64,000 nucleotides of DNA from Hirundichthys speculiger. Taxonomy: Eukaryota > Chordata > Actinopteri > Beloniformes > Exocoetidae. Made by a program: the position numbers and the translations under genes. The notes beneath the pieces are model-generated. The model did not search any database and was not told where the DNA came from. It worked only from the letters and a program-made list of their open reading frames with translations. Numbering within the stretch: position 1 is the first letter of the stretch; every line of letters begins with the position of its first letter. Below are positions 1 to 13,200 of this stretch, piece by piece. The stretch covers positions 124,001 to 188,000 of the forward strand of contig JAGFBZ010002391.1 in assembly GCA_018398805.1 (NCBI GenBank), given 5' to 3'.

Positions 1-345
1 GTCACCTGTGAACTGGTTTCCATTCCAGGACCACTGGACTACAGTCCACAGTTCCTCTGCATTTATTGGTTTTTTTCTCAGAAACAGCATTTCTGATGTC
101 ACCCCCACCAGTTTTCTACTGGTGTGACAAACTGTCTGTGGCTCCCAGACCCCAAAAAGAACAACCTTACTTTTATCAGTCCACAAAAAGTTGCTCCATT
201 TCTCTTTAGACCAGCATGTCGGTTTTGTTGTTGTTTTTTTTTTTTTTTTTTTAACCATGGTCTTTGTGGGGGCTCCTTGCTGATATCTCTACTAGAATCT
301 AGAATAGCTACATGGTTTGGCAGTATTTTTTGAGGCTGTTGTTTT
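1..345 (-). mobile_element. Decayed Tc1/mariner-type transposon fragment
   Basis: Read on the minus strand, this stretch matches the transposase region of the decayed element at 52543-54064. The sequence at 1-140 is closely the reverse complement of about 53520-53643, and the motif gatatcagcaaggagcccc is shared near 265-290 and 53110-53130. The minus-strand frame contains pieces typical of Tc1-like transposases (a CGLIKVRLFFLGSG-like block), but it is interrupted by an A/T homopolymer at 235-253. The fragment begins before the window and ends about 140 bases upstream of the first visible crtc3 exon. No terminal repeat is visible on the right side. Confidence 0.65.
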
Positions 346-486
346 AATGACAACGGCTTCAGTTTATCTTAGCAGCAGGAAATGAAACTATCCAAGCATA
401 TGTGTCTTTAGTACTAGTATTCTGACTAACTGATTGTTTCACCTTCATGGATGTCTGATGTCAACAGCTTTCTGTCTCTTTCACAG

Positions 487-615
487 GGGGGTTTCCCTTC
501 AGGCTTGGACTCTATCAGAGGGACCCGCCACCACGGGCTGGTTGAGAGGGTCCACCGGGACCGGAACCGCATTAACTCTCCCCATCGCCGACCCATTGAT
601 AAGCACGGACGGCAG
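487..615 (+). CDS. crtc3: crtc3 exon (conserved [10 protein letters not shown] block)
   Basis: 43 codons, phase 0 at both ends. It encodes [20 protein letters not shown] and continues through an Arg-rich segment (NSPHRRP) to DKHGRQ, the block that follows the N-terminal CREB-binding region in CRTC proteins. The acceptor is a pyrimidine-rich tract ending tttcacag at 486. A second possible acceptor (cccttcag, ending 502) would drop five codons and change the phase, so 487 is preferred. The downstream junction is not GT: the intron begins ATATCCTTC at 616. Confidence 0.93.
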
Positions 616-3600
616 ATATCCTTCCAAACCTAATCCAGTGCCTGCAGGAAATCTCACATTTGTGTGTGATGTGGATGTGGTTGTCGTCATGAAAGGCCAA
701 ATGGAGTAATGTACATTAAGAAGTGCCATGGTTCCCATGTAGTTGCTCATATTTTGTGAATGTTTAGTCTTAAACATGATGACATTAGTGTAGGCAGTGT
801 TTTTGTAGCCTGAGGAGCAGAATTAGTCATGATAATTCAAAATGTGACGCAGAGATAATGCACTTTATTTATGCCTAATGGACATTGACAGCAGGAAATA
901 TGCAGCATACTCTACAAACAAAGGTTTGATTCATGTTTGCATTTTGCACATTGATGATGTTGAATGGGACAGAGCTGTCAGCATTTGCACTTTAACTCTG
1001 CGCTGCACCTTTATTAATTAGCTCTTTCCTCTCTTGCTGCTGATCTATTCACTCTGCCACATTTTGGTTGCAATTTTTAGGGTCAATAGTCATCATCATT
1101 GTGGACTGGAAGCAAAATTTGGATGTGAAATTCTTTTTTGCAGACCTTTCCCATTTCTAGTGCACAGCCACTCACCATAAATGTTAGAAACTATCATAGA
1201 AAGGAACACAGTCTGAGTTGGTGATGGTGCTGTCATGGATATTGAACATAATTAAGGCACTGCTTCCAAATCCAAGGGTTTCTTTACAGCCACACATGCA
1301 TTTATTTGGAATGAAATCATCACGTGCTGTCCCAGTTTACTATAGAAATGATCATGGAAAAAAAAAAAAAACATTAATCCTTGCTAAGTGTTAGTTATAG
1401 AAAAACTAAAGTACACTGGCTCCTGTCCTGCTCTGGTATTATTATTTCTCTCTCTTTTTTTTTTTTTTAATAGCTATTTCTGTCGGTCATTTGTTTTTGA
1501 CATGGATCATTGATAGTGATAAAGAAGATAAGTAGTTAATGGTGAAGAGTGATGGGAAGGACTTCTCATCATTCCTGAGAGAATTGAAGTCAAATTTCTT
1601 CCTCTGGGTCAACAAGCAGTATGTTGCATTTATATGAAGTAGTGCTTTATGAATTAATCTGTTGTTTCCTCAGGACGGTAATGATTCAGTTACTTGTCAC
1701 TATTATGATGTAACTAGGAAGAAATATGTAACTGGTGTGCAACTAAAACTGATGGTTTAGAGACAGTAATGGTTTCTGGACATAATGCCCTTTGAGTAAA
1801 ATACCCGAAACTCATCCCTTTCATTGTAGTAAAAGCCAGTTGATTTGGCTGATGCGCGTGGGACCATTATCAGCCATTATCTACATTATCTGTGGAGTTT
1901 TGTTATATTATGATGATGGGGAGCTGCGCAGCATATTGAGATTTAAAATTTATAGGATGGTTTGTAAATCTGGCTTGCCAGTCATAGAACTAAATCTGAA
2001 ATATGGTGTTTTGTTGCTTTGATGGACTAAATAAATACCCCAACCTCAAATGTATTTATATAATCTTTAAAGTCTCTCCTCATGGAAAAGAGGAAAAAAT
2101 GGCTGTTAAGTCATTCTTTGAAACCAGTCAATAAACATAAGTGTGACTTTTTTAGACTCTACCATTGTAGCTATTAATTAGAGAAGTGTAAATCAAGTTT
2201 AACTGGATTGTTCTGTTTAGTGTCTTGAGACAGCTCAGTAGAAGCTGTCTTTTCCACTGAGATTGTATCTGTTTTTAATGAGCTTATCCCAAGTTTTTGT
2301 CTCTGAGTGATGAGTGGCAACAAGTTATCTAGGCTTTGTAAATCTGTCTTTCTGTGGCTCTGCTTTACTTTGTTGTAACACAACTCTTATGTAACAGCCT
2401 GGAGAGATTACACTACTTTCAGAGCAGAAGAGTTTCTCTTGTGGGGGGCGGGGGGTTCTACAGTTAATTTGCATGTGTTATGAATAACCAATGAATGAAT
2501 GAGAATTTAGGAAAAACAACACAAAAAGTTTGGCATTGGCTGAGTGGATCAGACAGTAAAAGACGAGGCTAGGATGGCAGAGTATTAATAATGTTGGTCA
2601 GAATTATAGAAAGTAAGCCTTTATGATACCACCTTCTTGAGAATAGCTTGATGGTTTAAACATGCATGGCTGAATTAGCTGAGCAGAACTGTCCCATCAC
2701 ATAGCTTATGAGGGTTACAGACTTACAAAACAGACAAACAGCAAGAAGTTGTTCACCAATGAATTGGGTTTAGGCCTAAAAGTGACCTTGGTAGTTGTAA
2801 CTGGGAATGACGTAACACTGGAGTTGATCATGTTCCACTGTTGAAGTAACATAAAAATAAAAGAAAAACACAACACAAATGGCTGAAGTGGGATAGTTGA
2901 ACTCTTCTTCAGTCTGATTTTTTTTTTTTATTCTGAAAAAAAGGAAATGTTATTTTTATAATCTATTTCTTGTCTTGTTCTTGTTGCTGTGGTATTTGTT
3001 TTTGTGTCAGTGATTTCTTTAACAAAAATCTACATTGAGAGCTCTCCATATGGAGCAGTGTACCTGTCGCCACCTCCGGACAACAACTGGAGAAGGTGAG
3101 TTGCACCTTCTCTAAACTTCTAACAGAATGCTTAATGCCTGTTGTTCTTCCTCTCACTAGACTATTTTATAACAGGAAGTGTTAACTCTTTCCAGCATGT
3201 TTCCTGTATCAAACTTTTTTCCTGTATAAAGCCAGTCAGTATTCTCTCTCCAGATCCAGACACCAGCAATCTTGATCAAACACAAATCAGTGTCATGAAT
3301 GAGAGGGAAGAGCTGAGTGGTGGGTGGAGTTGTTATACCTGTGGAGTTGTTGTTTCTGAGCAATAGTTTCAAGTGTGTGAATGCTGTGTTAACTCTGTGA
3401 AGACTAAAGGTGTTTGACAAATAACCTTTGGCTTTAAAGGTCATGCCCAACAGCAGTCTTCTTCCTGCTGTTAGGGGATTTTGTGTTGTTGCTACCCTGT
3501 GGTTCAGAATCACTAGCTTAGTTGAAATTCAAAGTCTTGGACAATAATGCTAGATGAGCTGGCTTTGTAAGCCACAAGATTTCTTTTCCAGCTCTGATTG

Positions 3601-4197
3601 TGCCAACGTAGCACAGCAATGGATTGGTAGACAGCTTTTCCTCAGTGTTTACAAGAGAGTGAATTATGGGCCTGTGATAAAAAGCTCAGCCAAGCCCCGC
3701 CCCCTTCACTCTGTCAGTCTTGCTTTGTCTCCTCTATGGTGTTTAGTATGCTGGCTTGGCTGGCTGCCAATCACTCTGCCTTGTCTTCTTCCACAGCAGA
3801 AAGACAGACGCTGGCCAGGCTCAGTATTGAGCGTACTATAACAGCTTTCACTGTAGAAATGAGCAAGACCCACGCCCTCTCATTGTTGACAGTAAAAAAA
3901 CAGGTTCGCTGACAAATGTACTTATGGAGGAACCAGACGTCAGTGCTGTCAGAGTGGGTGTGTTTCCCTAAGAGCCATGTGGCACAAAGTACTGAAAACT
4001 GACTTTCCTGTTTGAATGCAAGTGGCTCTGCCTCATCCACAATGTTTTTGTTTTTTTTTTTTTTTTTTACAATAAATTGAGGATCAAGTCATTTGAACTC
4101 AAAATGTGAAGAAATTTGAGACAAGTTTTCATACATACAAATTTTAATTTGAAGTGATATATATGTGTGTGTGTATGTATGTATGTATGTATGTATG

Positions 4198-4240
<43 letters not shown>

Positions 4241-7200
4241 ATATGCGTGGTCTTTCTGTTACCTTCACAGCCTCTGGTCTTTGAACCGTAGTAAAGAAAC
4301 CGCTGGTATTGTGCTATTTTTGGCTCGTATGTAACAGCAACAAAAGCAAAAGTCCGGTTTTCTCTGCATGGAACGGACACTTTATTCTGGCAATGCACGG
4401 AGCTTGTAATAAAGCTAATAAAATAATAATGTAATGTAATGTAATAAAAACAAATTCTGTCCCGTGGCCCGTTTTTTCATTTTCGTATTTTTGATCCAAG
4501 TCTAAAATTGAAATATAAAAAACCAGGCATTTTTTTTTCGTTTTTTGTGTTAGATTAAAAAACAAAATAAAATGTCACTTTTTAATTTTTTTAAATTTTT
4601 TAAATTTAATTTTTTTAATTTCTATCACTACAGCTCTGGTAGGCTGTTTAATTGGATTCTTCTTTGTCCCAATGTACATGCATGCAAAAGGAATCAAATT
4701 ACTCACCAAGTAAGTCAGACCTAGCCATATAGGTGACGATAGTCACTGCTTTCAGTTTGTTCTTCGAGTATCTTCTGACTAAAGTATAGGTCAAGATCTG
4801 TGGAGTATGTGCAGAGCGAGTTGACCAGTTTCAGACCAGTTTCAGTCCAGTTGAGCAAAGCATGCAGGGGTTAGCCTGACTTCCACCGCATTTTCTGGGT
4901 TTGTTATTCTCACTGTGAGGTTTGCACTAGTTCTACTTCAGTCCAACTAAGATGTTTAAGTACATTTTAAAACGATGATTTCAGTTGGACTGTCATAGTT
5001 GAGTTTTTCTGATGTCAAGGGAATGTACTGAATGACATTGTTGCATAAAAACCACTCTTATCTTTGCAAACAGCGGTGTGTGCCAAAGTGTGCCATGCTT
5101 GTAAACATGCTCTGAGTATGACACGAGTAACACGTTTCAAGAACTGGAAGACCACTGCATTAAATATGAGAACCTGCCCGTCTTGACAGGTATCTAAAAA
5201 ATATATAAAGCCCAATAAACAATTATTGCAAAAGTTATAAAAGAAACAAACTACAGATTAAAAGTTAAATAGGCCATTTGAAGTTGGGTGGTTCTGTTTG
5301 AAGATGAACAATGTACCTCCTGTGCAGCTCCACCAAGTGCCATTCCTGTGGTGTAGCATTGTTGTATCATCAGTAGCGACCCATACTGTTGAAGATGAAG
5401 AATGCAGTAAGTGTATGTTAGGTGCTATTATAAATGAACCGTTGCTGTGCTGATGTTACAGTACACTGGTACAGTAACTGCATAATCCATCCTAAACAGC
5501 TTTCCATTTTTCTTCCCAACCATGCTTCTCTGTGATTGGCATCAAACCTATCAAGTCTCTGCAGGCCAAATCTAGCCTCCTGCCCCAACATGCAGCAGAT
5601 TGTTGTCACAGTGTGCAACAGGAATAAACTTCCCCTCAACTGTGAATTTTGGCCATCATCACTCTTAAAGGGAGAGAGATGTGCTCTTGCTTTGGTGTTA
5701 GCTGGAACTAGCTGAGTCTGCAAAGGCAATAGTTTTAGAGCTCACAAATCCGCCTGCTAAAATATCTGTAAAATAATCTACTTAATATCAGAAATTTCTA
5801 AGCTTTAACCACAAGCTGTCTTTTTCAGTTTGGTTAGCTTTTTTTTCCAGACTATATCATTAATTGGTTGTTAAACTTAGTTTTCTTTGGTGCGAGCTCG
5901 CTTTCAAAAGCTATTTAGATTTGCACATCAATTGAATCCGTCTTCTTTATTTAACCAAGACATATGCAAGCACTTCAGCTGCTCTATTTTATTTCTAAAA
6001 TAGGAAAGAAAGCTAGTGCAATTAAAATAGAAGCTTGCTGAAATAAGCAATCCAGGATTTCCCTTCTATTTAAATACATTCACATGTAATAAGAAGAAAG
6101 CTTTCATAATCGTACAAACTTTCATTGGCTGTAGGGGAGATCTGTTTAATTTATATGCAGTTATTATAAATTGTTAACTGAACTCACCTAAAAACCTTTG
6201 AGCAAACTTCATTGAAGCTCTAAGGTTATATGCAACTCAGCCACAGCTGCACCAAGTTTCTCCCCTTTATGAGGCCACCTCAACAATTTGAAACGGATCT
6301 TTCCATGTCAGCATGGAAAGCATTTCACAGTGGATGCACCATGTAACCACCCAGATCATGATTAATGTCAATACGATGACAAAAGAGTCCTGTAAGTTGT
6401 TTCTGTAGACAAAAACGAGTGAACTCCACTTAAACTTTATCATCGTTGTGTTTTGACTCTTAGGCTGCAGACACAAGTTGTTGCTTAGATGAAGACATAA
6501 CACAGTGTTGGAGAGGAAATGGGAAATCTGTCTGGCATGACATCTAGCCAAATCTAGGAAGGATCTTCTTCCAGCGCTGTACTAGAAAGCCCCATTCAAG
6601 AAAATGCTTTTTCTTTTTTAACTCAAAGAGAATGTGCTGAATAAACTGCATGCATTTATCCAAAGATCAGTGGCTAAAGCTAATTTTCTTCCATGGAAAT
6701 GTTTTTAGTCACATGAGTTGCTACAGTGAGAAGCAGATTCCCTTCTTGTTCGTCTAAAGGGAATACGGGGCGGTCAAGTGTTTACAACACCAGCTACATC
6801 TGCACTTCATTACTGCTAGTCAGTCGTGGACAAGAGCCACAGAGTATTTTAACTGTTTCACTGCAGCAAACATCCGTAAGACTGATCACAGGCACTTATA
6901 AGAAAGAAGAGAAATATCCAGGAAGTATGAATCTTTTAATGACCCATTTATTGAGATACTGGCTGTATTCATGTCATAGGAAATGCTTGTCAGAAATTTT
7001 AGGCACTTCAGATATTCAGATACATCGGGAAGGACAGGAAAATGGGCTACAACACTACAACATAGTATAGTATAAGAATCCCACACCAAATACAATCACA
7101 CCCCTCCCCCCATATACAATATGAAATGTATTTGTCTGTTTATAACAAAATGATTGTTGTTAAGCTATCCAGGCTAATCAGAACTTGACGCCAGTGGGCT

Positions 7201-10200
7201 GGTGGTCAGAGACTGGCAGCCATAACATGAAGGACAACCATTGTCTAAAGCTGTTCACATAGCCTTTAACCGCTCTGTATCCAGCAGTTTGGCCAACAGA
7301 TATGATAGTGAACTGGGTTAAGTTTTTTTGAGAACTGTTTTTTAAAATAAAACCATCTGTGTCATGTCTTCCGAAATGAGATGTCAAAAAAAAATCTACT
7401 AAACGCTGGTGTTTGGGAAGAAAAGTTGTAACAGGGTCTTAAGACATCAGACCTGAGTAACATTCTACATCCCTTTTGAGGCCATCTGCTTCAGGGTCAG
7501 AGTCTCAGTCCAGTCCCACGCCCTCCCTCTCTTCCATTCACCCATCTTTGGCCTGCTGTTCATGTGCCAGCCTCTCTTGGGATGAAATCTCAGACCGTGC
7601 TCCTTGGAGAGTACAAATAAAGTAGCCTTCCAGAAGAGACATCTGAAATCTTTCCACCACTGCTTCTTTGGGAGATACTTTGTTTCTTTAGATTTTTTTT
7701 AATCCTCTATGTACAGTCGTGCGAGGGGGAAAATAAAAACCCTATTTTTGCGAACCATAAGGTGCACAGTATTAAAAGGCGCAGTCTCAGTTACGGGTGC
7801 TATTTTTGTATTTAACATATGCATAAGGCAAACCGGATTACAGGGTGCAGGCATGGTAAAACATACCGGAACGGTAGTTTAAAACATGCACGCTAGTGTG
7901 TGTTTTTAAAAACACACACTCACAAAATGATACTATTTACAAAGAGGTGGCATTCGTGATTCTAATTAAGTGAAGGAATCAGAATACATGATAGTTGCAG
8001 TTAAAATACAGAACCCTTTTATTTTTCAAATTTTGCAAACAACTTGAAGAAACATATTTTGTCAAAAAAAAAAATCAACTTTAACTACACAATGTAAACA
8101 ACGTTCTAAAGTTGTAGCCCGTGGGAGGCAACACCAGCCTGGTGTTGCCTCCCGCGGCTACAACTTTAACTTGGCAACATTTACAGATTATTGTAGTTTG
8201 TTGGACGTCGTCTTTTTTAAATCCAAAAAACTTCCACACGACAGACACGGCTCCTCGTTTAGGAAGAAGTTCCTCAGTCTCATGTTGCCGTTCTGGAGCT
8301 TCCACTTTCTCTGTTAGCATCCATCACCGTTTAACCAGAAACTAGTAGCGTGTTGCGCCTCCAGTGCAACTGCAAAACAGTCCCCTGTCAAACAATGTTC
8401 TGCGGCACTTACGTTCTGCCTCACGGCGTTCCCAACGTTGTGTACGCTACAGTACATACTCACCAGTATTACGGTATATGAAAAATTCATATCATAAGAA
8501 AAATAAACACCGGTATTCGGCATGAACTGGTATACCGCCCAGCACTACGCTGCCTCCCAGTTTTAAACTGTTTTAAACTAGTTTAAAACTACGTTCGCCA
8601 TCCTGTCAGTGTTAACCACACGTTCAACCACAAAATTTCAATAGGAAATTTCATCAGTTCACTATTGTATTATTTGAAATGGTTTTTTCTTAAATCAATG
8701 TCAATATTATCGAGAATACCTTTTGGTTCTACCTATATAATGTATATATGATGACAGATCACGTATGAAAAACTCGTGTTATCGCCCACTATCACTACAT
8801 TTCAGAAGCATTTACAAGCATGTGTTGTAAGCCAGCCTGGCCCTTTAAGGGGGGTAGCCTGATGGGTAATGTAGTTTGTGAGGTGTGGGCGGCTGAACGG
8901 AGCAAGTGAAGTGAGCATGAGCAGCGGCCGAGTGTTATGGATTTGCGTCCTTCCGTTGACTGACCGGAAGCCGAAAAAGACAGACTGTGTAACATTGTCA
9001 GTTCCTGAATAAAGTGCCGTGCCAAGCAGAGAAAACCAGACTTTTTCTTTCGTTTTCACTGGCGTGTTACCCGCTTGTCACGAGACCTGGAATAGTACAG
9101 TACAGCGTACCTACTACGGTTCGGAGACCACAACGATAACACATGAAAGCGCATTTTGATGTGATGGGATGTGCACCCAAAACATGGCCACTTTTCGCCA
9201 AATAAACATTGTTTCTAAATTATTTAGATATGTTTGCCTTGGTGACACATAACAAATGTGCAGAAATCATAGAAAAAAAATCTTTTTTTTTTTTTCTAAG
9301 TTGATCGATTTTGTGGCCCTCGCCACTGGCGACAAGGCATAAAAAAAAACAGTCAGTGGTCAAATTTTGGTCGCATTTGGCTACCAGTTAGTCGCGATTT
9401 TATGCCCTGCTCGTCCATGTTGGTGATGTGGGAAGGCTGGATGTGTTTGTCGGCAATCTTTTTAGTGCAGTAGGAGCGGAAGATGGCCAGCTTTTCATTG
9501 TAATCCACTGGAAGTTGCTGTGCCACGGGAGTCCTTGCCCGGATGGAAAGATGCCGCCGTTTCAGAAAACTAAAGCACCAAGAAAATATTCAAGTTTAAT
9601 TTCTTCTGCAGGTGTTATTGCCTTCAGTTGAATGGTGACGGTAGAGACGCTTCTCCCAGCTGTTCTTTGATCATTAGTCAATTGCTTGAGCCGGTCTTCC
9701 AACTTGGGCCATCTCGCCTTTTTCCACGGAAACTCAGCTTTGTCTTCTTGACTTGGTAAAGCTTGTTTTCTTGCTCTCTCAGCTTGTGAGGGAGCAGGAA
9801 AAATTCAAGATCAACAAATTAAAGATTTGTTGATCTTGAATTTGCTTGCAGCTACTCGATTCCCATGTTCCTCCACGTAGCTGATAGCCTGCAGTTTAAA
9901 CTGCTTTGTAAGCTTGTCTCTTCGCAGGTGCCATTTTCAGGGGTCCTTAGTCAAAGCGATGTTGTTTTACATAATGCACATAGCGGCACTATAGGCCCGA
10001 TCTTTGCCAGATCTGCTGAAACCGCTATTTAGGGATAGCGTGTAGTGGGAGAGGTGTTCCCCGCAAAAAGTGCAATCTTCCACCCTTGCTATACCCGCTA
10101 TCCCATCTGAGCTACCCACTGCATTATGCATAGGAGTAGTTAAGGTGTTTCACTTCTTAAACCAATCATTGCGTCAGCAGCCATTGCCTTTAAGAGCAGT

Positions 10201-13200
10201 TTGCGCTACGTGCAATCCACTTTCCCAAACCCGCTTTCCCAAACACGTTCTGGTTGTCTATGGTTTAACTGGTGAGCAAGCCGTTTAAGACAATCTCTGC
10301 CATTTTCTCAGGGGTTCAACTGAGGCCAAATCACGCTTTTTGTACAAGAGTAATTCGAGAGGTAGAGCCGTTCCATGTGCACGTCCACATGTGACCAGGT
10401 GGACGCGCATTAATTTGGTCACGCTCTTATATGCGTCGACATGGGTCGCAGGTAGTCGGACCACTCGCCATGCTTTTTCCTAAACCCGCGATGGCAAGAT
10501 ACTGAGTTTGCGGATAGGGCAAAAGACACGTCCATTGCCACACCTACCAAGTGTGTAAGGGAGTCAGCATCATGTGTAGCGGCTGTAGTGGGCGGAAGAT
10601 TGCATTAGCGGTTAGCGAAGGTTCCTATACACACAATTTGAGGGTAGCTGCTAGTGGTAATGGGTAAGGGGAAGTGTACGATCGGGCCCTATATACCTTT
10701 ACAAACCTTTAGCGTAATCCTTTCACGCCCACACTTTAACGTTCTCATGCTGTCCTCTGCCACGTCTGCCTTTCCTCTATATAAGCAGTGTGTTGGCAGA
10801 AAATGCTCTCAATCAGTCAAGCGGAGCGCTCATCAAAGTTACATAACATTTACAGATTTTGGAACTTGATTACCGCATAAGGTGCGCACCGCATTATAAG
10901 GCGCCCTGGCCATTTTGGAGAAAATTTAAGACTTTTAAGTGTGCCTTATGGTCGCGAAAATACGGTATTTATTCATTTCAGTCATTGTTCTGTACAGTTG
11001 TTGGTTTGCTTGGTCCATGGTCTTGTAACTTGATCCAACTTTGGCCATGTTTTCACTTTTGAACAGATGGCCTCACATTTGCCTGTGAAATAATTTGACA
11101 TGCGCAAGTTCATTGTCTATTAAATGATTGCAAGGTGCCTAGGTCTTAAAGCTATATAACAAAGGCACTTTATTAGCCCTCTTGTTCTGTGCTTAACAGT
11201 CGGTATGATATGTTCTTGCTGATATGCTATGTTTGGTTTTTACCAAATGTACTGCTGTGAAATTTGGGTTTCATCTCTCCAAAGGACATTGTTCAAGAAA
11301 TCTTGTGTTTTGTTCAGATGAGACCTAAGAAAGCCTAAGGGTTTTTTTTTTTTTTAAACGAGAAAAGCTTTGCTCTGACATCCCTTCCAAACAAGTCATA
11401 CTGACATGCCACCTGGGTCGTTAGAGTTTGAGATGTAGCACTTGGGCTTCTTTACAGTTTCTCTAATAATTCTTCCTTAGTGTTGTGTTAACACACACCT
11501 CAATGCTCCAGACTGAAGAACTGCTAAAATTTCAGCTTTTATTTTTCAGTTACTCAGCTGCACCTAGCTGCTACTTACCCTCTTAATTCCAAACAAAGCA
11601 GTGTTCTTAAAATGTACTTCATTTTTTATTCACCGCTTTTGTATTTCAGTTTAGTTTTTTTAAATGAGTAATGGCACTTCATAACATCTCACATGTTGTT
11701 GTTCAGCTGAGCTTGTATTTATCTCATTTTAATAGTTGGTAATGACCAGAGTTTACAATAGTTGATGCTCAGCCAACCTGAAATCATCATATTACTATCG
11801 GTGTCAATAGTGATGTATGTAATATATGATAGAGAAAGCTGCATCTATCCAACCAATCGTAATGACATCACCAATTTGTTTTAAACTCATAGCTGAAACA
11901 AAAGAAAAGAAATCTGAGTGTCATTGTGTGAGTTTGGTTGTGTGATTTGTTGTTCGTTGGGAGTGCCACAACTACTAGGCATTCCATAGCCTGTGTCATA
12001 TATCTAAATATAAGTATCGACTGTACAGCCTTCAGTAAAGAGCATGGCTTGGCCAGGTAATGTGACACACACAGAGGCGTTGTAGTTGGCCCACTTTGTT
12101 TTTAAACTGCTCACAAATGTCAGAGTGCACGAAGAGCCACCAAGCAATCACCCATTAGGTTTCTGCTTTGTAGCAGTAATAGTATCAAAGAGTTTTGCTT
12201 AGAAGAACATTCAGTTTTAAAGTTTTTTTTTTCTTCTCCAATTTTTTTGGCCTTTGGTTTAAAAAAGGTTACCGTGGCAACTCTCTAGGTAAAAGTAACG
12301 CATCCTCATTATCATCATTATCATCATCATCATCATCTTTTGACAAATCGTTGATAAATATCCAAAAACCATACAGAAGCATGGACAGTCATATTATGGG
12401 TTCTGGACAAAATACATTTAAAGTGCTTTGAAAAAAGAAATGCTGCATAGAAAACAGTGACGTTCCAGGAGATGTTTATTAAATTACCTAAAAGTTGGAG
12501 GAGCCAGTAAGAGTTGGCGAGATTTTAAAAACAATAAGTACAATCCCCTTCCTTCTGAACCACACCAACAGGTAATGCCTGTTCACTGAAGGTAAAGATA
12601 GTTTGGATGTACATCAGCTACTTTGAACTGTGAGAAGAAGCAGGCATGCTGAGAAGATGCAGACTCCTCGCAGGGGTCGAGTTACACTATAGGTACAAAT
12701 TCAGAACCTTCTTGTTGTAAAAACGTAAAGCTAAACACTCTTATCATCTTCAAAGTAATTTTTCTCCCCATTTTCTGCTGAACAATTGATGGTAATAAAC
12801 ATGGTAATAAGTAGCAGTGGCTTTGCATCTGATGCTTTGATTGAAGGCAAATGGGATGTTATTAAAGGTAGACAGTGGAAGGACAGATGTTATATGGGCT
12901 TTCACTTTTTTCTTATTTTTTTGCCTCAAGGGGCACAGGAGGTTAATCTGACACTGTCGTCTAACATTTCTGTTGGTAATGACAAAGGTCTCACTGAGTT
13001 AATTGCTTAGACCATGAAGGTGGGTTAGGGTTTGCAAAAAAAGCTTTCTCTTTTGAGTTTTATTCTTGCACTAAAGGGTTTAGATGGCATTCCTCAACAG
13101 TTATCTTGTTTAAAACCTCTATTGTTTTTTTTTCTTTTCGTTTGATTCTGTTCAATACATATCATGTTGTTCTTGTGTGTCAGCAGTTGCTTTAAATATA

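Larger units (their letters stand above)
7743..10967. mobile_element. Composite of nested DNA-transposon material with related ends
   Basis: The left end (about 7743-7790: tatttttgcgaaccataagg, then ggtgcac and aaggcgcag) and the right end (about 10868-10967: ataaggtgcgcac, ataaggcgcc, ccttatggtcgcgaaaatac) are inverted relatives, suggesting terminal repeats of one old element. Inside are a hAT-like 5' fragment with a BED zinc finger (8081-8546), a possible solo LTR (8823-9100), a 19-bp perfect hairpin (arms 9801-9819 and 9825-9843) and a further inverted-repeat element (9991-10692). The superfamily of the outer element is not resolved. Confidence 0.5.

Noticed and set aside
503..615. Alternative start of the first visible crtc3 exon at the cccttcag acceptor
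   Set aside because: It would change the phase relative to the family's phase 0 boundary, and the upstream tttcacag has the better pyrimidine tract.
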